Shown piece after piece: positions 53,684 through 62,370 of a stretch of DNA of 64,000 nt (the stretch's first letter is position 1; each line of letters begins with the position of its first letter). Made by a program: the position numbers and the translations under genes. The notes beneath the pieces are model-generated. The model saw only the letters and a program-made list of their open reading frames with translations, ran no database searches and had not been told where the DNA came from. Origin of the DNA: Halobacillus faecis (GTDB lineage: Bacteria; Bacillota; Bacilli; Bacillales; Halobacillaceae); NCBI RefSeq assembly GCF_007991335.1, contig NZ_BJYD01000006.1, positions 243,239-307,238 of the forward strand. Reading direction: 5' to 3'.

Positions 53684-54163
53684 TTAATCGATCGGATCTT
53701 TGGCCTTGCCATAACGAATGACATCATAAATCGCCATACCGTCACTCGGTTTGCCTTCCTCATTTCGATAAGGAAATAGAGAAAAGAAGATAAAGTACAC
53801 AGAAAAATAAGAATACTGGTAGAAGAATAAATCCACAGGAAGGACCTCCTGTATGATTAATACATTTAACATCATGATGACCGCTAAATTAAAAAGACTT
53901 CCCGCAAGATAGATCGACACATGTGCCCATGTCTTATTGTAGGTAAGTTTTTCGTATTGACACCAGCCCTCCATAAAATACATACGCCTCACTTCCAAAG
54001 GCCCCACATGAAACAGCAGTTTTCCTGTCCCTATACAATAACGTATTCTCCCTCCGAATATACGGGCGACAACGACATGACCCGTTTCATGAACGAGCGT
54101 GACGAGAGGCAGAATGAGAAAAAAATTTATTATAAACATCGGGATGTCATTCAATGTAAACAT
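53684..54163 (-). CDS. M50-like membrane metalloprotease homologue
   Basis: A 159-residue protein with a HExxH motif, VHETGHVVVARIFGG (about residues 22-36), inside the first hydrophobic segment, and three further membrane stretches. This is the site-2 protease arrangement. A second metal ligand (NPDG-like) is not obvious; the C-terminal GKPSDGMAIYD may be its counterpart. ATG at 54163 has GGAGG seven bases upstream; the open frame to 54358 was excluded. The 360 bases before rlmN hold no other gene I can support. Confidence 0.72.
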   Translation of the reverse strand: MFTLNDIPMFIINFFLILPLVTLVHETGHVVVARIFGGRIRYCIGTGKLLFHVGPLEVRRMYFMEGWCQYEKLTYNKTWAHVSIYLAGSLFNLAVIMMLNVLIIQEVLPVDLFFYQYSYFSVYFIFFSLFPYRNEEGKPSDGMAIYDVIRYGKAKDPID

Positions 54164-54459
54164 AGGCATTCCTCCGTAATGGTGTGAATAGAAGTTCTGA
54201 AAAGACACCTTCCCTTTTCTGTAAAAAGATAACGTAAATGCAGAAAACTGCTTCCATAGCCTCAGTATGGTGACCATTGACGTAGGATGGTCTTGTTTCT
54301 CATGAAAGACCCCCGTCCCAAGTCCAAACATCCGCATACTATCTATCGTTTCTACCATTCGAAAATTTTGACTCTCATGCTTTCCATTTCTCCATTTCAG
54401 TGGCCTCCATTAGAAGTTCACCTGCAAATGTTTGTAAAATTTCAACATTCCTCATCCTG

Positions 54460-54488
54460 TTGTTTTAGCCTTCGATTTCGAGTATGAT
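54460..54488 (+). promoter_or_regulatory. Promoter of rlmN-like gene
   Basis: TTGTTT (54,460-54,465) and TATGAT (54,483-54,488) with a 17-base spacer, 36 bases before the start codon. Confidence 0.6.
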
Positions 54489-54523
54489 AGGAATAGCGAT
54501 TTTTTTTAAAGAGGAGCGTATTT

Positions 54524-55609
54524 ATGAAACGATCCATTTACGGATTGACGTTTGACCAACTGACTGATTGGCTTATAGATCATGGTGAGAAAAAGTTCCG
54601 CTCCAAGCAAGTATGGGACTGGCTCTACCAGAAGCGCGTAACAGACTTTTCACAAATGAAAAACGTGAATCAATCGTGCATCGACGTTCTCGATGAACAT
54701 TTTACGATTGAGACACTTTCTGAAGAAATAAAACAAGAATCAAAAGATGGAACCGTCAAGTTTCTATTTAAATTGGATGATGGGAACGTCATAGAGACAG
54801 TTTTAATGCGTTTTAATTATGGCTTATCCGTGTGTGTCACAACACAGGTCGGCTGTAACATTGGCTGTTCCTTCTGTGCCAGTGGAATTCTGCGCAAGAG
54901 CCGAGACCTATCCAGCGGCGAAATTGTTGAGCAGATTATGCAAGTCCAACAACACCTGGACAAACAAGGCAACGATGAGCGTGTCAGCCACATCGTGGTC
55001 ATGGGAATTGGTGAACCCTTCGATAACTACGACAACTTGATCGACTTCTTGAAAGTTGTCAACGATCAAAAAGGGCTGTCCATTGGAGCGCGTCACATCA
55101 CCGTATCCACAAGTGGAATTGCACCGAAAATGTATGAGTTCGCTGATGAAGGCATCCAGATCAACCTGGCTCTTTCTATTCATGCACCAAACAACGAACT
55201 GCGTACTCAAATCATGAAAATCAACCGTGCTTATCCACTAGAAAAACTGATGCCGGCCATTGATTACTATCTGGAAAAGACGAACCGTCGGATTACCTTT
55301 GAGTACATTTTACTCAAAGACGTCAATGACCATAAGAAGGAAGCAGAAGAACTTGCGGAATTGTTGAAGGATAAACGACACTTATCCTACGTCAACTTGA
55401 TCCCGTACAACCCGGTCGCTGACCACCCTTATGAGCGAAGTGAAAAAGAAGCGATTCTTACGTTCTACCAAACGTTGATGGACCGAGGAATTAAGTGCGG
55501 AGTGCGTACAGAACACGGTACCGACATCGATGCCGCCTGCGGACAGTTGCGCAGTAAGCAGATTGAAAAAGAAAAAGCACGCAAAAAGAAAAAGATGCAA
55601 ACCAACTAA
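54524..55609 (+). CDS. rlmN: RlmN/Cfr family radical SAM rRNA methyltransferase
   Basis: A 361-residue enzyme that methylates C2 of A2503 in 23S rRNA and of A37 in some tRNAs. The radical SAM cluster motif is Cys111-x3-Cys115-x2-Cys118 (CNIGCSFC); the methyl-carrying cysteine lies in [31 protein letters not shown] and [12 protein letters not shown] match RlmN better than Cfr. GAGGAG precedes the ATG. It stands alone instead of in the def-fmt-rsmB-prpC cluster where Bacillus rlmN is normally found, so it could be a second copy. Confidence 0.88.
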   Translation: MKRSIYGLTFDQLTDWLIDHGEKKFRSKQVWDWLYQKRVTDFSQMKNVNQSCIDVLDEHFTIETLSEEIKQESKDGTVKFLFKLDDGNVIETVLMRFNYGLSVCVTTQVGCNIGCSFCASGILRKSRDLSSGEIVEQIMQVQQHLDKQGNDERVSHIVVMGIGEPFDNYDNLIDFLKVVNDQKGLSIGARHITVSTSGIAPKMYEFADEGIQINLALSIHAPNNELRTQIMKINRAYPLEKLMPAIDYYLEKTNRRITFEYILLKDVNDHKKEAEELAELLKDKRHLSYVNLIPYNPVADHPYERSEKEAILTFYQTLMDRGIKCGVRTEHGTDIDAACGQLRSKQIEKEKARKKKKMQTN

Positions 55610-55642
55610 AAAGCATGAGGCTCCGGCCTCATGCTTTTTTTA
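55608..55642 (+). terminator. Terminator after rlmN-like gene
   Basis: AAAAAGCATGAGGC pairs with GCCTCATGCTTTTT, 4-base loop. Confidence 0.95.
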
Positions 55643-55823
55643 ACCCTTATAATTTTCTTCTATATAGCCGGTCATCTCTTCAACGTTTAAGTCCTGCCCT
55701 CTTACTCACTGCTGTACATTCTCTACCTCCCTCCCCTGGTTTTGGATTGTAATGAATATACCCATCATAATCTTTAGGAACATCGCCGTCCTGGCATTTT
55801 ATGCTCTCCCATAATTGTTTCAT
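55640..55823 (-). pseudogene. Possible frameshifted small gene
   Basis: From ATG 55,823 the minus strand reads MKQLWESIKCQDGDVPKDYD...GGRECTAVSKRAGLKR then stops at 55,680; a +1 frame continues sensibly as GQDLNVEEMTGYIEENYKG to a stop at 55,640. A one-base change would join them into a ~60-residue polypeptide. There is no good ribosome binding site. Family not recognised. Confidence 0.35.
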
Positions 55824-55929
55824 ACAAAACTGAAATAAATGGTTTTATTTGTAAGAATATAGGTAATATATGAATATACAAAAATATCCAAGGGGTGATG
55901 GGAATCTATCAAAAAGGAGTTTTTCCAGG

Positions 55930-56358
55930 ATGAGAAAATTTTTAGCATTTCTTTTCGTTTTCACTTTAACTTTTGGCAGCGCAGGAGTTGTAAGTGCGGA
56001 CAACCATGACGGAGACAAAGATTGCAGTGACTTTGATTCTACAGCAGAAGCTGAGCAGTATTGGAAAGAAAATGGATATGATGAAAACAATGATCCTGAT
56101 GGTTTAGACCGTGACAAAGATGGCGTACCATGCGAAAGCTTAGGTGGCAGCTCTTCAGATGATGGATCAGGTGATTCAGAAGCAGAAGAAGAAGAATCGA
56201 TGGATGATTCTGAAGAAAGTGAAACAACAGAAGAATCATCGGACGAAGAAGGTGGAGAGCTTCCAGAAACCGCAACGCCGTATGCTACATATGCGTTACT
56301 CGGGATGGGGCTGTTTTTATTGAGTGGCGGACTGTTGTTTGTACGTAGGGAAAATTAA
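55930..56358 (+). CDS. Excalibur-domain cell-wall protein with LPETA sorting signal
   Basis: A 142-residue surface protein. The signal peptide (MRKFLAFLFVFTLTFGSAGVVSA) is followed by an excalibur domain, DKDCSDFDSTAEAEQYW...DGLDRDKDGVPCESL, with a DxDxDGxxCE calcium loop, then a very acidic Ser/Glu/Asp stalk and LPETA, a hydrophobic helix and RREN, the sortase sorting signal. The ATG at 55930 follows AAAGGAG by ten bases; the longer frame has no signal peptide. A similar excalibur module is in the nuclease at 45.9 kb. No sortase is in the window. Confidence 0.85.
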   Translation: MRKFLAFLFVFTLTFGSAGVVSADNHDGDKDCSDFDSTAEAEQYWKENGYDENNDPDGLDRDKDGVPCESLGGSSSDDGSGDSEAEEEESMDDSEESETTEESSDEEGGELPETATPYATYALLGMGLFLLSGGLLFVRREN

Positions 56359-56382
56359 ATACCCATCCCCATCCCCCTCTTT

Positions 56383-56411
56383 AGCGGACCTTCATGGTTC
56401 GCTTATTTTTT
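56383..56411 (+). terminator. Terminator after LPETA protein
   Basis: AGCGGACC pairs with GGTTCGCT (one G-U) around TTCAT, followed by TATTTTTTTG. Confidence 0.75.
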
Positions 56412-56440
56412 TGATCTTGATCTTCTAACCTATGATTTAG

Positions 56441-56477
56441 AACAAAACAGGTCTATCCATTTCTAGGATAGACCTGT
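56441..56477 (-). terminator. Terminator of the TetR/ABC operon
   Basis: ACAGGTCTATCC/GGATAGACCTGT, 12-bp perfect stem, then TTTTGTT on the minus strand. Confidence 0.92.
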
Positions 56478-56479
56478 CA

Positions 56480-57139
56480 TTATTTCTGTGCTAATCCATG
56501 CATAATGAAGTCAATCGTATCGTCGATTTCCTTATCGTCATCCCAGTTTAAATCGGGTGCAATAATAAAACGGGTGACTAGAAACCCGACTACGGCAGAG
56601 ATAATCATACGTATGATGGAGGCATTCGGTATTTCTACAAGTTTTCCTTTATCTTTCAATTGATTCAATGCTTCCTCGAATTTGGGGAAGATTTCTTTAA
56701 GGAATACTTCCTGAAACTTTTCCTGAAGTTCAGGGTGAAAAGCCATTTCCTGGATGACAATGCGTAAAAGAGGAGCGTTCTCTTTGGCAAATTCAAAGCG
56801 ATTCTTCAAAAGGGTCCGCAATAAACTTTCCAACTCCTCCGGAGGTTCTTCAAAAACTTTATTGGCGAAATGAGAAGCAAAGAAAGGCAAAGTGAACTTC
56901 GTCATAAATGGGGTCACGATGGAGATCAAGAGCTCTTTCTTCGTTTTATAATGACGAAAAATCGTCCCTTCGGCCACATTCGCTTTTGCTGCAATTTCAC
57001 TGGTGGAAGAAGAAGCGTACCCCTTTTCCGCAAAAATCTCTACGGCAGCTTTTAAAATTTGTTCCTGTTTCGGTGTTAACTTTCGATCTTTCTCTGTCGT
57101 CTGTTCTAATGTTTCCACCATTTTCTTAAAGTCAGTCAT
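56480..57139 (-). CDS. TetR/AcrR family transcriptional regulator
   Basis: A 219-residue repressor. The helix-turn-helix ILKAAVEIFAEKGYASSSTSEIAAKANVAEGTIFRHYKTKKEL covers residues about 30-75; the C-terminal part is a helical ligand-binding domain. ATG at 57139 with GAGGAGG eight bases upstream. Last gene of an ATPase-permease-TetR operon whose promoter carries a perfect palindrome, so autoregulation is likely. Confidence 0.88.
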   Translation of the reverse strand: MTDFKKMVETLEQTTEKDRKLTPKQEQILKAAVEIFAEKGYASSSTSEIAAKANVAEGTIFRHYKTKKELLISIVTPFMTKFTLPFFASHFANKVFEEPPEELESLLRTLLKNRFEFAKENAPLLRIVIQEMAFHPELQEKFQEVFLKEIFPKFEEALNQLKDKGKLVEIPNASIIRMIISAVVGFLVTRFIIAPDLNWDDDKEIDDTIDFIMHGLAQK

Positions 57140-57170
57140 TCTTCCATCCTCCTCGAAGTCCATTCTCCCA

Positions 57171-58181
57171 TTATAAACGTCGATGCTTCTTCAATGCGAA
57201 TATATTCAATGTCGTGAACAACGCTGTAAACCCGAGTAGAATATAAATTTCCAGTTGGATATCCGCGAAAGAGGCTTGGCGCAGCATAATCCCTCTCATA
57301 GCTTCTGCCCCATATGTTAAAGGCATCATCTGACCTATGACCTGTACCCATGTTCCAAGCCCCTCTGTCGGGAATAAACCGGAGAAGAACACCTGGGGAA
57401 CAATGATCAAAGGAATGAATTGAATCATCTGAAATTCATTCTTAGCAAATGCGGATACCAGTGTACCAAGGCTCAAAGCCGCTAGAGCAAGTAATATAGT
57501 AACCATGAGTACATAAAAGAAATTCCCTTCCATGAACACCCCCAGGATGTAGATGGAAAAGGAGGCAATCACGACTGATTGGAGGATTGTGAACAGTCCA
57601 AATCCTGCGAGATAGCCAAACACGATTTCAAATCGTTTGATAGGGGTAGCCAACAATCGTTCCAACGTCCCCTGTGTACGTTCTCTTAAAAAAGAAATCC
57701 CGCCTACAATAAATACGAAGAAAAAGACGAAAAAACCGATGAGGACTGGCCCCACGTAGTCAAATAAGCCGAGATCCTCTGAACCATGGTAAAACTCCAC
57801 ATCCACTGTATTCTGCTGATTCGCCCGCAAGGATTGCAATTCTTTTTGGATGGCCCCAGCAGCGTTTGGATCACTTCCCTCTAGAAGCAGGGATATTTCC
57901 TGATTTTTAAAATATATCACAGCATCCAACGTCCCCTCCTCCAGCTTTTCTTCTGCTTTAGTGGAAGACATTGTTTCAACAACAAGGGTATCAGACGACA
58001 ATTTTTCAAGCATCGATTCTGGAACGTTGACGGCTCCTAATTCCAGGTTGGATTCGTCATGATCCAGTACCATCCACATGAGTGACAAGACGAGGAGTGG
58101 CGCCACCACCATCAGGGCTACACTTCTTTTATCCCGTTTAAATTGGAGAAGAATTCTTTTCATGACATGGAAGGTATTCAT
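57171..58181 (-). CDS. ABC-2 type transporter permease
   Basis: A 336-residue permease with an N-terminal helix, a large extracytoplasmic loop (about residues 45-140) and five more helices; SFLRERTQGTLERLLATPIKRFEIVFGY is the ABC-2 coupling segment. GGAGGTG precedes the ATG, which overlaps the ATPase stop by four bases. With the ATPase it forms an exporter, possibly for a drug or lipid. Confidence 0.9.
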   Translation of the reverse strand: MNTFHVMKRILLQFKRDKRSVALMVVAPLLVLSLMWMVLDHDESNLELGAVNVPESMLEKLSSDTLVVETMSSTKAEEKLEEGTLDAVIYFKNQEISLLLEGSDPNAAGAIQKELQSLRANQQNTVDVEFYHGSEDLGLFDYVGPVLIGFFVFFFVFIVGGISFLRERTQGTLERLLATPIKRFEIVFGYLAGFGLFTILQSVVIASFSIYILGVFMEGNFFYVLMVTILLALAALSLGTLVSAFAKNEFQMIQFIPLIIVPQVFFSGLFPTEGLGTWVQVIGQMMPLTYGAEAMRGIMLRQASFADIQLEIYILLGFTALFTTLNIFALKKHRRL

Positions 58182-58900
58182 TTTGTTTCACCTCCGTAAT
58201 GCAAAAACACGTCTTCCATAGACGACACATTCACTTTTTCCTTCAACCTTTCCGGAGTATCCATAGCGATCATTTTTCCATTTCTGAGCAGAGCCAGACG
58301 ATCGCACTTCTCCGCCTCGTCCATGACGTGGGTGGTAACAATGATCGTAACCCCCTTATGCTTCAAATCATTCAGTTCATTCCAAATCGACTGCCGTAAG
58401 ACAGGATCGATACCAACCGTAGGTTCATCAAGAATAATCATTTCCGGTTCATGGACGAGAGCTGCAGCTAGAGACAAACGCCTTTTCATCCCTCCAGAAA
58501 ATGTTTCGACGGGCTGATCTTTAGAAGAGGATAAGTCAACCATTTCAAGTACTTCCCTGATTCTTTCCCTTCTCTTCTTTCTTGATAGGTGATAAATGGA
58601 GGCGAAGAAATCCAGGTTTTCCCATGCCGTCAGTTCTTGATAAAGAGCATCTGACTGGGCCATGAACCCAAAGTTCTTCATCTGCGAAAGATGCTGCAAA
58701 TCGGACCCATGAAGGGAAATGGTTCCTTCTGAAGGCTGTAGGATTCCTGCCATCAACTTTACAAGGGTGGTTTTTCCTGCTCCTGAAGGGCCCAACAATC
58801 CAAAAATCTCACCTTTTTGAATGGAAAGATTCACCTGGTCAATAATCATATTTTTACCGTACCGTTGTATAACGCTTTTCATTTCAACCATCGTACTCAA
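58178..58900 (-). CDS. ABC transporter ATP-binding protein
   Basis: A 240-residue ATPase. Walker A GPSGAGKTT (residues about 37-45), Q-loop MAQSDALYQ, signature TFSGGMKRR, Walker B MIILDEPTVGIDP and switch His in TTHVMDEAE are all intact. TTG start at 58900 with AGGAGGGG seven bases upstream. Energises the ABC-2 permease encoded next. Confidence 0.92.
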   Translation of the reverse strand: MSTMVEMKSVIQRYGKNMIIDQVNLSIQKGEIFGLLGPSGAGKTTLVKLMAGILQPSEGTISLHGSDLQHLSQMKNFGFMAQSDALYQELTAWENLDFFASIYHLSRKKRRERIREVLEMVDLSSSKDQPVETFSGGMKRRLSLAAALVHEPEMIILDEPTVGIDPVLRQSIWNELNDLKHKGVTIIVTTHVMDEAEKCDRLALLRNGKMIAMDTPERLKEKVNVSSMEDVFLHYGGETK

Positions 58901-58913
58901 TTCAACCCCTCCT

Positions 58914-58963
58914 AAGTGAGTGATTACTCACTTTAATTATACATCGCTTCCTGCACATGTAAA
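58914..58963 (-). promoter_or_regulatory. Promoter and TetR operator of the ABC exporter operon
   Basis: TTTACA (58,958-58,963) and TATAAT (58,936-58,941) on the minus strand, spacer 16. Directly downstream is a perfect palindrome AAGTGAGT-GATT-ACTCACTT (58,914-58,933), positioned to block transcription, the expected site for the TetR protein at the end of the operon. Confidence 0.8.
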
Positions 58964-59151
58964 GAGAGAAATAATCCTTTCGCTTCATTGCTCCTTAAAG
59001 CGCGTTTCGAAGGATGGCCACTTATTTCAAAAAAACGGTTTATTCTGTTCAATCAATATTTAATATTAGATATCCATCCGCATTTTCAACTGCTATAATA
59101 TTCTCAACCACTAAGGGAATGTCTGTTCGTAAATATGAAAGGGGTAAAACG

Positions 59152-59334
59152 TTGAAAAACCATCAAGATCGCATTTCCCTTTACTATCTGTTTTCAGGAA
59201 TAATACTCACTTTGTTTTTTGGAGTCATTTTTTTGGCAGGATGGCTGACAGGTGCGGACTGGAGCACCTATTCCATTGAATTCAGTTGGAGTATGTTGAA
59301 TACCGATACGCTTAAAGACATATTCACAAACTGA
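59152..59334 (+). CDS. Small single-pass membrane protein
   Basis: A 60-residue protein beginning MKNHQDRISLYYLFSGIIL from a TTG with AAAGGGG seven bases upstream; the open frame to 59014 was excluded. One hydrophobic helix (about residues 11-32) is followed by a polar tail. It is 66 bases upstream of a DedA gene and may be cotranscribed with it. Family not recognised. Confidence 0.6.
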   Translation: MKNHQDRISLYYLFSGIILTLFFGVIFLAGWLTGADWSTYSIEFSWSMLNTDTLKDIFTN

Positions 59335-59399
59335 TTCCAGGTTCTATTTTGGAAGCTTGTTCGATACAATACATCGATCATCTTTTGGAGGAGAAGTTC

Positions 59400-60017
59400 A
59401 TGGAAGATTGGATCATTTGGATGATGGAACAGTTCGGGTATCTAGGGGTTTATGCATTGATGGCGATTGAAAATCTCTTCCCCCCTATTCCATCTGAAGT
59501 TATTTTGCCGCTTAGTGGGTTTATGACGGTACGGACGGATTTAACGATAACAAGTGTCATCATTTATGCGACTACGGGTTCTCTGACAGGGTCTCTTCTA
59601 CTTTATGGAATCGGGATGTCCATCAGCAGAGACAAACTGGAAGAGTGGGTGGAACGTCACGGAAAATATGTGCGCCTTACGAAAGCAGATGTGAACAAAG
59701 CTTTCCACTGGTTTGAAACTTATGGATATTGGGCCATCTTTTTTTGCCGTATGCTTCCACTTGTCAGAAGTTTCATTTCCATACCTGCAGGAATGGCCCG
59801 TTTCTCCATTGTTCCTTTTCTTTTCCTTACCTTTTCGGGAAGTTTGATTTGGAATACAGCCCTGATCTACACAGGTGCCATTCTCGGAGATTCCTGGCGC
59901 GATATTGTGCATTATATGAAGGTGTACTCCTTATGGACGTATGTCATCATCGTCGTTGTTGCTTTCCTTACCATCTGGTGGATGCGTAAAGGGAAAGGTA
60001 TTCGCTTATGGAGATAA
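59400..60017 (+). CDS. DedA family membrane protein
   Basis: A 205-residue protein with the DedA/VTT core: ENLFPPIPSEVILPLSGF near residue 20, GSLLLYGIGMSISR, and FFCRMLPLVRSFISIPAGMARFS with the conserved arginines near residue 120. Relatives act as flippases or carriers for undecaprenyl phosphate or phosphatidylethanolamine. ATG at 59400 with GGAGGAG. It overlaps the UppP gene, so both may work on undecaprenyl carrier recycling. Confidence 0.9.
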   Translation: MEDWIIWMMEQFGYLGVYALMAIENLFPPIPSEVILPLSGFMTVRTDLTITSVIIYATTGSLTGSLLLYGIGMSISRDKLEEWVERHGKYVRLTKADVNKAFHWFETYGYWAIFFCRMLPLVRSFISIPAGMARFSIVPFLFLTFSGSLIWNTALIYTGAILGDSWRDIVHYMKVYSLWTYVIIVVVAFLTIWWMRKGKGIRLWR

Positions 60018-60820
60018 TGGAATTTATTAAAGTCGTGATCCTTGGCATGTTTGAAGGTTTGACAGAGTTTGCGCCCGTTTCTTCAACCGGGCACATGATT
60101 CTGGTAGATGAAATGTGGCTGAAAACGGACTTGTTTTTAGGAGACTATGTGGCGAATACCTTTAAAGTGTTTATTCAGTTGGGATCTATTCTTGCCGTCG
60201 TAGTCATTTTTCGGAAGCGATTCAGGGAACTATTGATATCCTCACAGAAACGTAAAGGCGCCCGTTTAAAATGGTCCCATATCATCATAGGCCTCCTCCC
60301 CGCAGCTATTTTAGGTTTCCTTTTTGAAGGGTACATTGATGAATATTTGTTTACTCTCGAGACGGTTTTAATTGGATTGGGAGCTGGAGCTGTGTTCATG
60401 ATTGCTGCTGATCTGCACCAACCGAAAGAATGGAAAGAAACGGTCGATCAAATCAGCCACACCCAAGCTTTCACAATAGGAATCTTTCAATGTCTATCAC
60501 TGTGGCCTGGCTTTTCACGTTCTGGTGCTACGATATCAGCAGGTGTGTTCATGGGGCTGAGCCACAGAGCTGCAGCAGATTTCACTTTCATCATGGCTGT
60601 CCCCATCATGCTGGGTGCTAGTGTCCTATCCATTGTAAATAACCTGACCTACTTCCAATGGACGGCTGTCCCTTACTTTGCCGCCGGCTTCCTGAGTGCT
60701 TTTCTTTTCGCTCTTTTGTCGATTCGTTTCTTTCTGAAACTGATCAATCATGTGAAATTAATTCCATTCGCAATCTACCGTTTCCTATTAATCGTAGTCA
60801 TCTGCTTTCTATATTTCTAA
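60008..60820 (+). CDS. uppP: Undecaprenyl-diphosphatase
   Basis: A 270-residue BacA-type membrane phosphatase that recycles the cell-wall lipid carrier and confers low-level bacitracin tolerance. GLTEFAPVSSTGHMIL holds the (E/Q)xxxE-like and PxSSxxH motifs, and LWPGFSRSGATISAGVFMGLS the PGxSRSxxT motif. Overlaps the DedA stop by ten bases. Ended by a strong terminator. Confidence 0.94.
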   Translation: MEIMEFIKVVILGMFEGLTEFAPVSSTGHMILVDEMWLKTDLFLGDYVANTFKVFIQLGSILAVVVIFRKRFRELLISSQKRKGARLKWSHIIIGLLPAAILGFLFEGYIDEYLFTLETVLIGLGAGAVFMIAADLHQPKEWKETVDQISHTQAFTIGIFQCLSLWPGFSRSGATISAGVFMGLSHRAAADFTFIMAVPIMLGASVLSIVNNLTYFQWTAVPYFAAGFLSAFLFALLSIRFFLKLINHVKLIPFAIYRFLLIVVICFLYF

Positions 60821-60823
60821 GTT

Positions 60824-60860
60824 AAAAAAAGACTGAGCAATAAATGCTCAGTCTTTTTTT
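60824..60860. terminator. Bidirectional terminator
   Basis: AAAAAAAGACTGAGCA pairs with TGCTCAGTCTTTTTTT, 5-base loop, between convergent genes. Confidence 0.95.
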
Positions 60861-61102
60861 CCATCTTCTTTTTTCTCTAAAAAATACTTAACTCCTGCAA
60901 CCGTACCGATCCCAAGCAGAGCATACTTCAACCCTTCCACCGTTGCTGAAGGAGAGATGCCTTGCTGCCAATAGGAAAAAACAACTCCTAAGACGACAGC
61001 GATGATAGGGATGTATCGGTTTGGCACACGCTTAGTCTGCCTCATCGCATACAACAATACAGCAAGTCCCGCATATGGGGTGAAGTCCGTCATGAAGTCC
61101 AT
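60848..61102 (-). CDS. Small holin-like membrane protein
   Basis: An 84-residue protein with three short hydrophobic segments (about 8-20, 32-47 and 58-72) and a Lys/Asp/Glu tail (LEKKEDGKKD). The RYIPIIAVVLGVVFSYWQQG segment resembles phage-type holins. GAGGAG lies eight bases before the ATG. No other phage genes are near, so it is probably a chromosomal holin-like protein rather than prophage. Confidence 0.6.
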   Translation of the reverse strand: MDFMTDFTPYAGLAVLLYAMRQTKRVPNRYIPIIAVVLGVVFSYWQQGISPSATVEGLKYALLGIGTVAGVKYFLEKKEDGKKD

Positions 61103-61177
61103 GGATTGATCTCCTCTAATATAGAATAAGAGCTTATTCTATATTATTCATGATGCGAGACTAGAAGTACTTTCTGC

Positions 61178-61224
61178 AAAAAATAACGCCCCGCCCCTCC
61201 CATGGGACAAGACGTTATTTTTTA
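61178..61224 (-). terminator. Terminator after alanine dehydrogenase
   Basis: AAAAAATAACG and CGTTATTTTTT arms with a long GC-rich loop; 11-bp stem. Confidence 0.8.
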
Positions 61225-62355
61225 TGAAACGAACGATTTCGGCCCTAGGGCTTTCTCGACTTCCATGTAGTCCAGGCCATGCGCTTCTGCCACTTCACGG
61301 TAAGTCACACTGCCATTTACGACATTTACACCTTTTAGTAAAGCAGAATTTTCGATACATGCCTTTTGAAAACCTTTGTTTGCAATCTGAATCGCATAAG
61401 GAACGGTGACATTTGTGAGCGCAAGCGTGGATGTCTGTGGAACGGCTCCCGGCATATTGCCAACCGCATAATGGACAACTCCATGTTTTACATAAGTCGG
61501 ATCGTCATGGGTCGTGACATGGTCGACCGTTTCGACGATGCCACCCTGATCGACAGCAACATCCACGATGACACTCCCCCGAGTCATCGACTTCACCATA
61601 TCTTCTGTTACAAGTTTAGGCGCTTTGGCTCCTGGAATCAAAACGGCGCCTATGACCAGATCAGATTCTTTAACAGCCTCGCTCAAATTCAATGGATTAG
61701 ACATCAGGGTATTGATGGATGAGCCGAATAGATCATCCAGCTGCCTGAGCCGATCTGGACTAAGGTCAATCATGGTTACGTCCGCACCCAGACCTATGGC
61801 GATCTTTGCAGCGTTTGTCCCTACGACACCCCCGCCGATAATCGTCACCTTCCCGCGCTTCACTCCTGGAACTCCGCCAAGAAGAATGCCTTTACCACCA
61901 TGGGTGCGCTCTAAATATTGCGCACCTTTTTGTGTTGCCATTCTTCCAGCCACTTCACTCATTGGTGTAAGCAGGGGCAGAGACCCATTTTCAGCCTGAA
62001 CCGTTTCATAAGCAATGGCGACTACTTTTTTCTCTGCCAAAGCTTTTGTCAATTCTTCATCTGCTGCAAGATGAAGGTACGTAAATAAAATTAAACCTTC
62101 ATAAAAGTAACGATACTCTTCAGCAAGCGGCTCCTTGACCTTCAAGACCATCTGCTGTGCCCAAGCTTCTGCAGCCGTCCCTACAATCTTCACTCCAACT
62201 TCTTCATATTGCTGATCAGAAAAACCAGAGCGATCCCCAGCTTTTGACTCTAAGTAAACTTCATGTCCTTCATTGATTAGATTCACCGCACCCGCAGGAG
62301 TGATGGCTACGCGGTTTTCACTGTTTTTAATCTCTTTCGGTATCCCTATCCGCAT
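61222..62355 (-). CDS. ald: Alanine dehydrogenase
   Basis: A 377-residue NAD+-dependent enzyme interconverting alanine with pyruvate and ammonium. [20 protein letters not shown] is the N-terminus, [15 protein letters not shown] has the catalytic His, and [25 protein letters not shown] the nucleotide loop. GGGAGG precedes the ATG, 15 bases after the aminotransferase gene, so they form an operon in which the alanine made by transamination is turned back to pyruvate. Confidence 0.95.
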   Translation of the reverse strand: MRIGIPKEIKNSENRVAITPAGAVNLINEGHEVYLESKAGDRSGFSDQQYEEVGVKIVGTAAEAWAQQMVLKVKEPLAEEYRYFYEGLILFTYLHLAADEELTKALAEKKVVAIAYETVQAENGSLPLLTPMSEVAGRMATQKGAQYLERTHGGKGILLGGVPGVKRGKVTIIGGGVVGTNAAKIAIGLGADVTMIDLSPDRLRQLDDLFGSSINTLMSNPLNLSEAVKESDLVIGAVLIPGAKAPKLVTEDMVKSMTRGSVIVDVAVDQGGIVETVDHVTTHDDPTYVKHGVVHYAVGNMPGAVPQTSTLALTNVTVPYAIQIANKGFQKACIENSALLKGVNVVNGSVTYREVAEAHGLDYMEVEKALGPKSFVS

Positions 62356-62370
62356 TCAAGGAACCTCCCA

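Noticed and set aside
54164..54358. N-terminal extension of the M50-like protein
   Set aside because: No ribosome binding site, and the metalloprotease fold begins at 54163 after a good GGAGG.
59014..59151. Upstream extension of the small protein before dedA
   Set aside because: No start signal; TTG at 59152 has a well-placed AAAGGGG.
60848..61102. Prophage remnant suggested by a holin-like gene
   Set aside because: No lysin, integrase or structural genes nearby; the gene is flanked by housekeeping genes.
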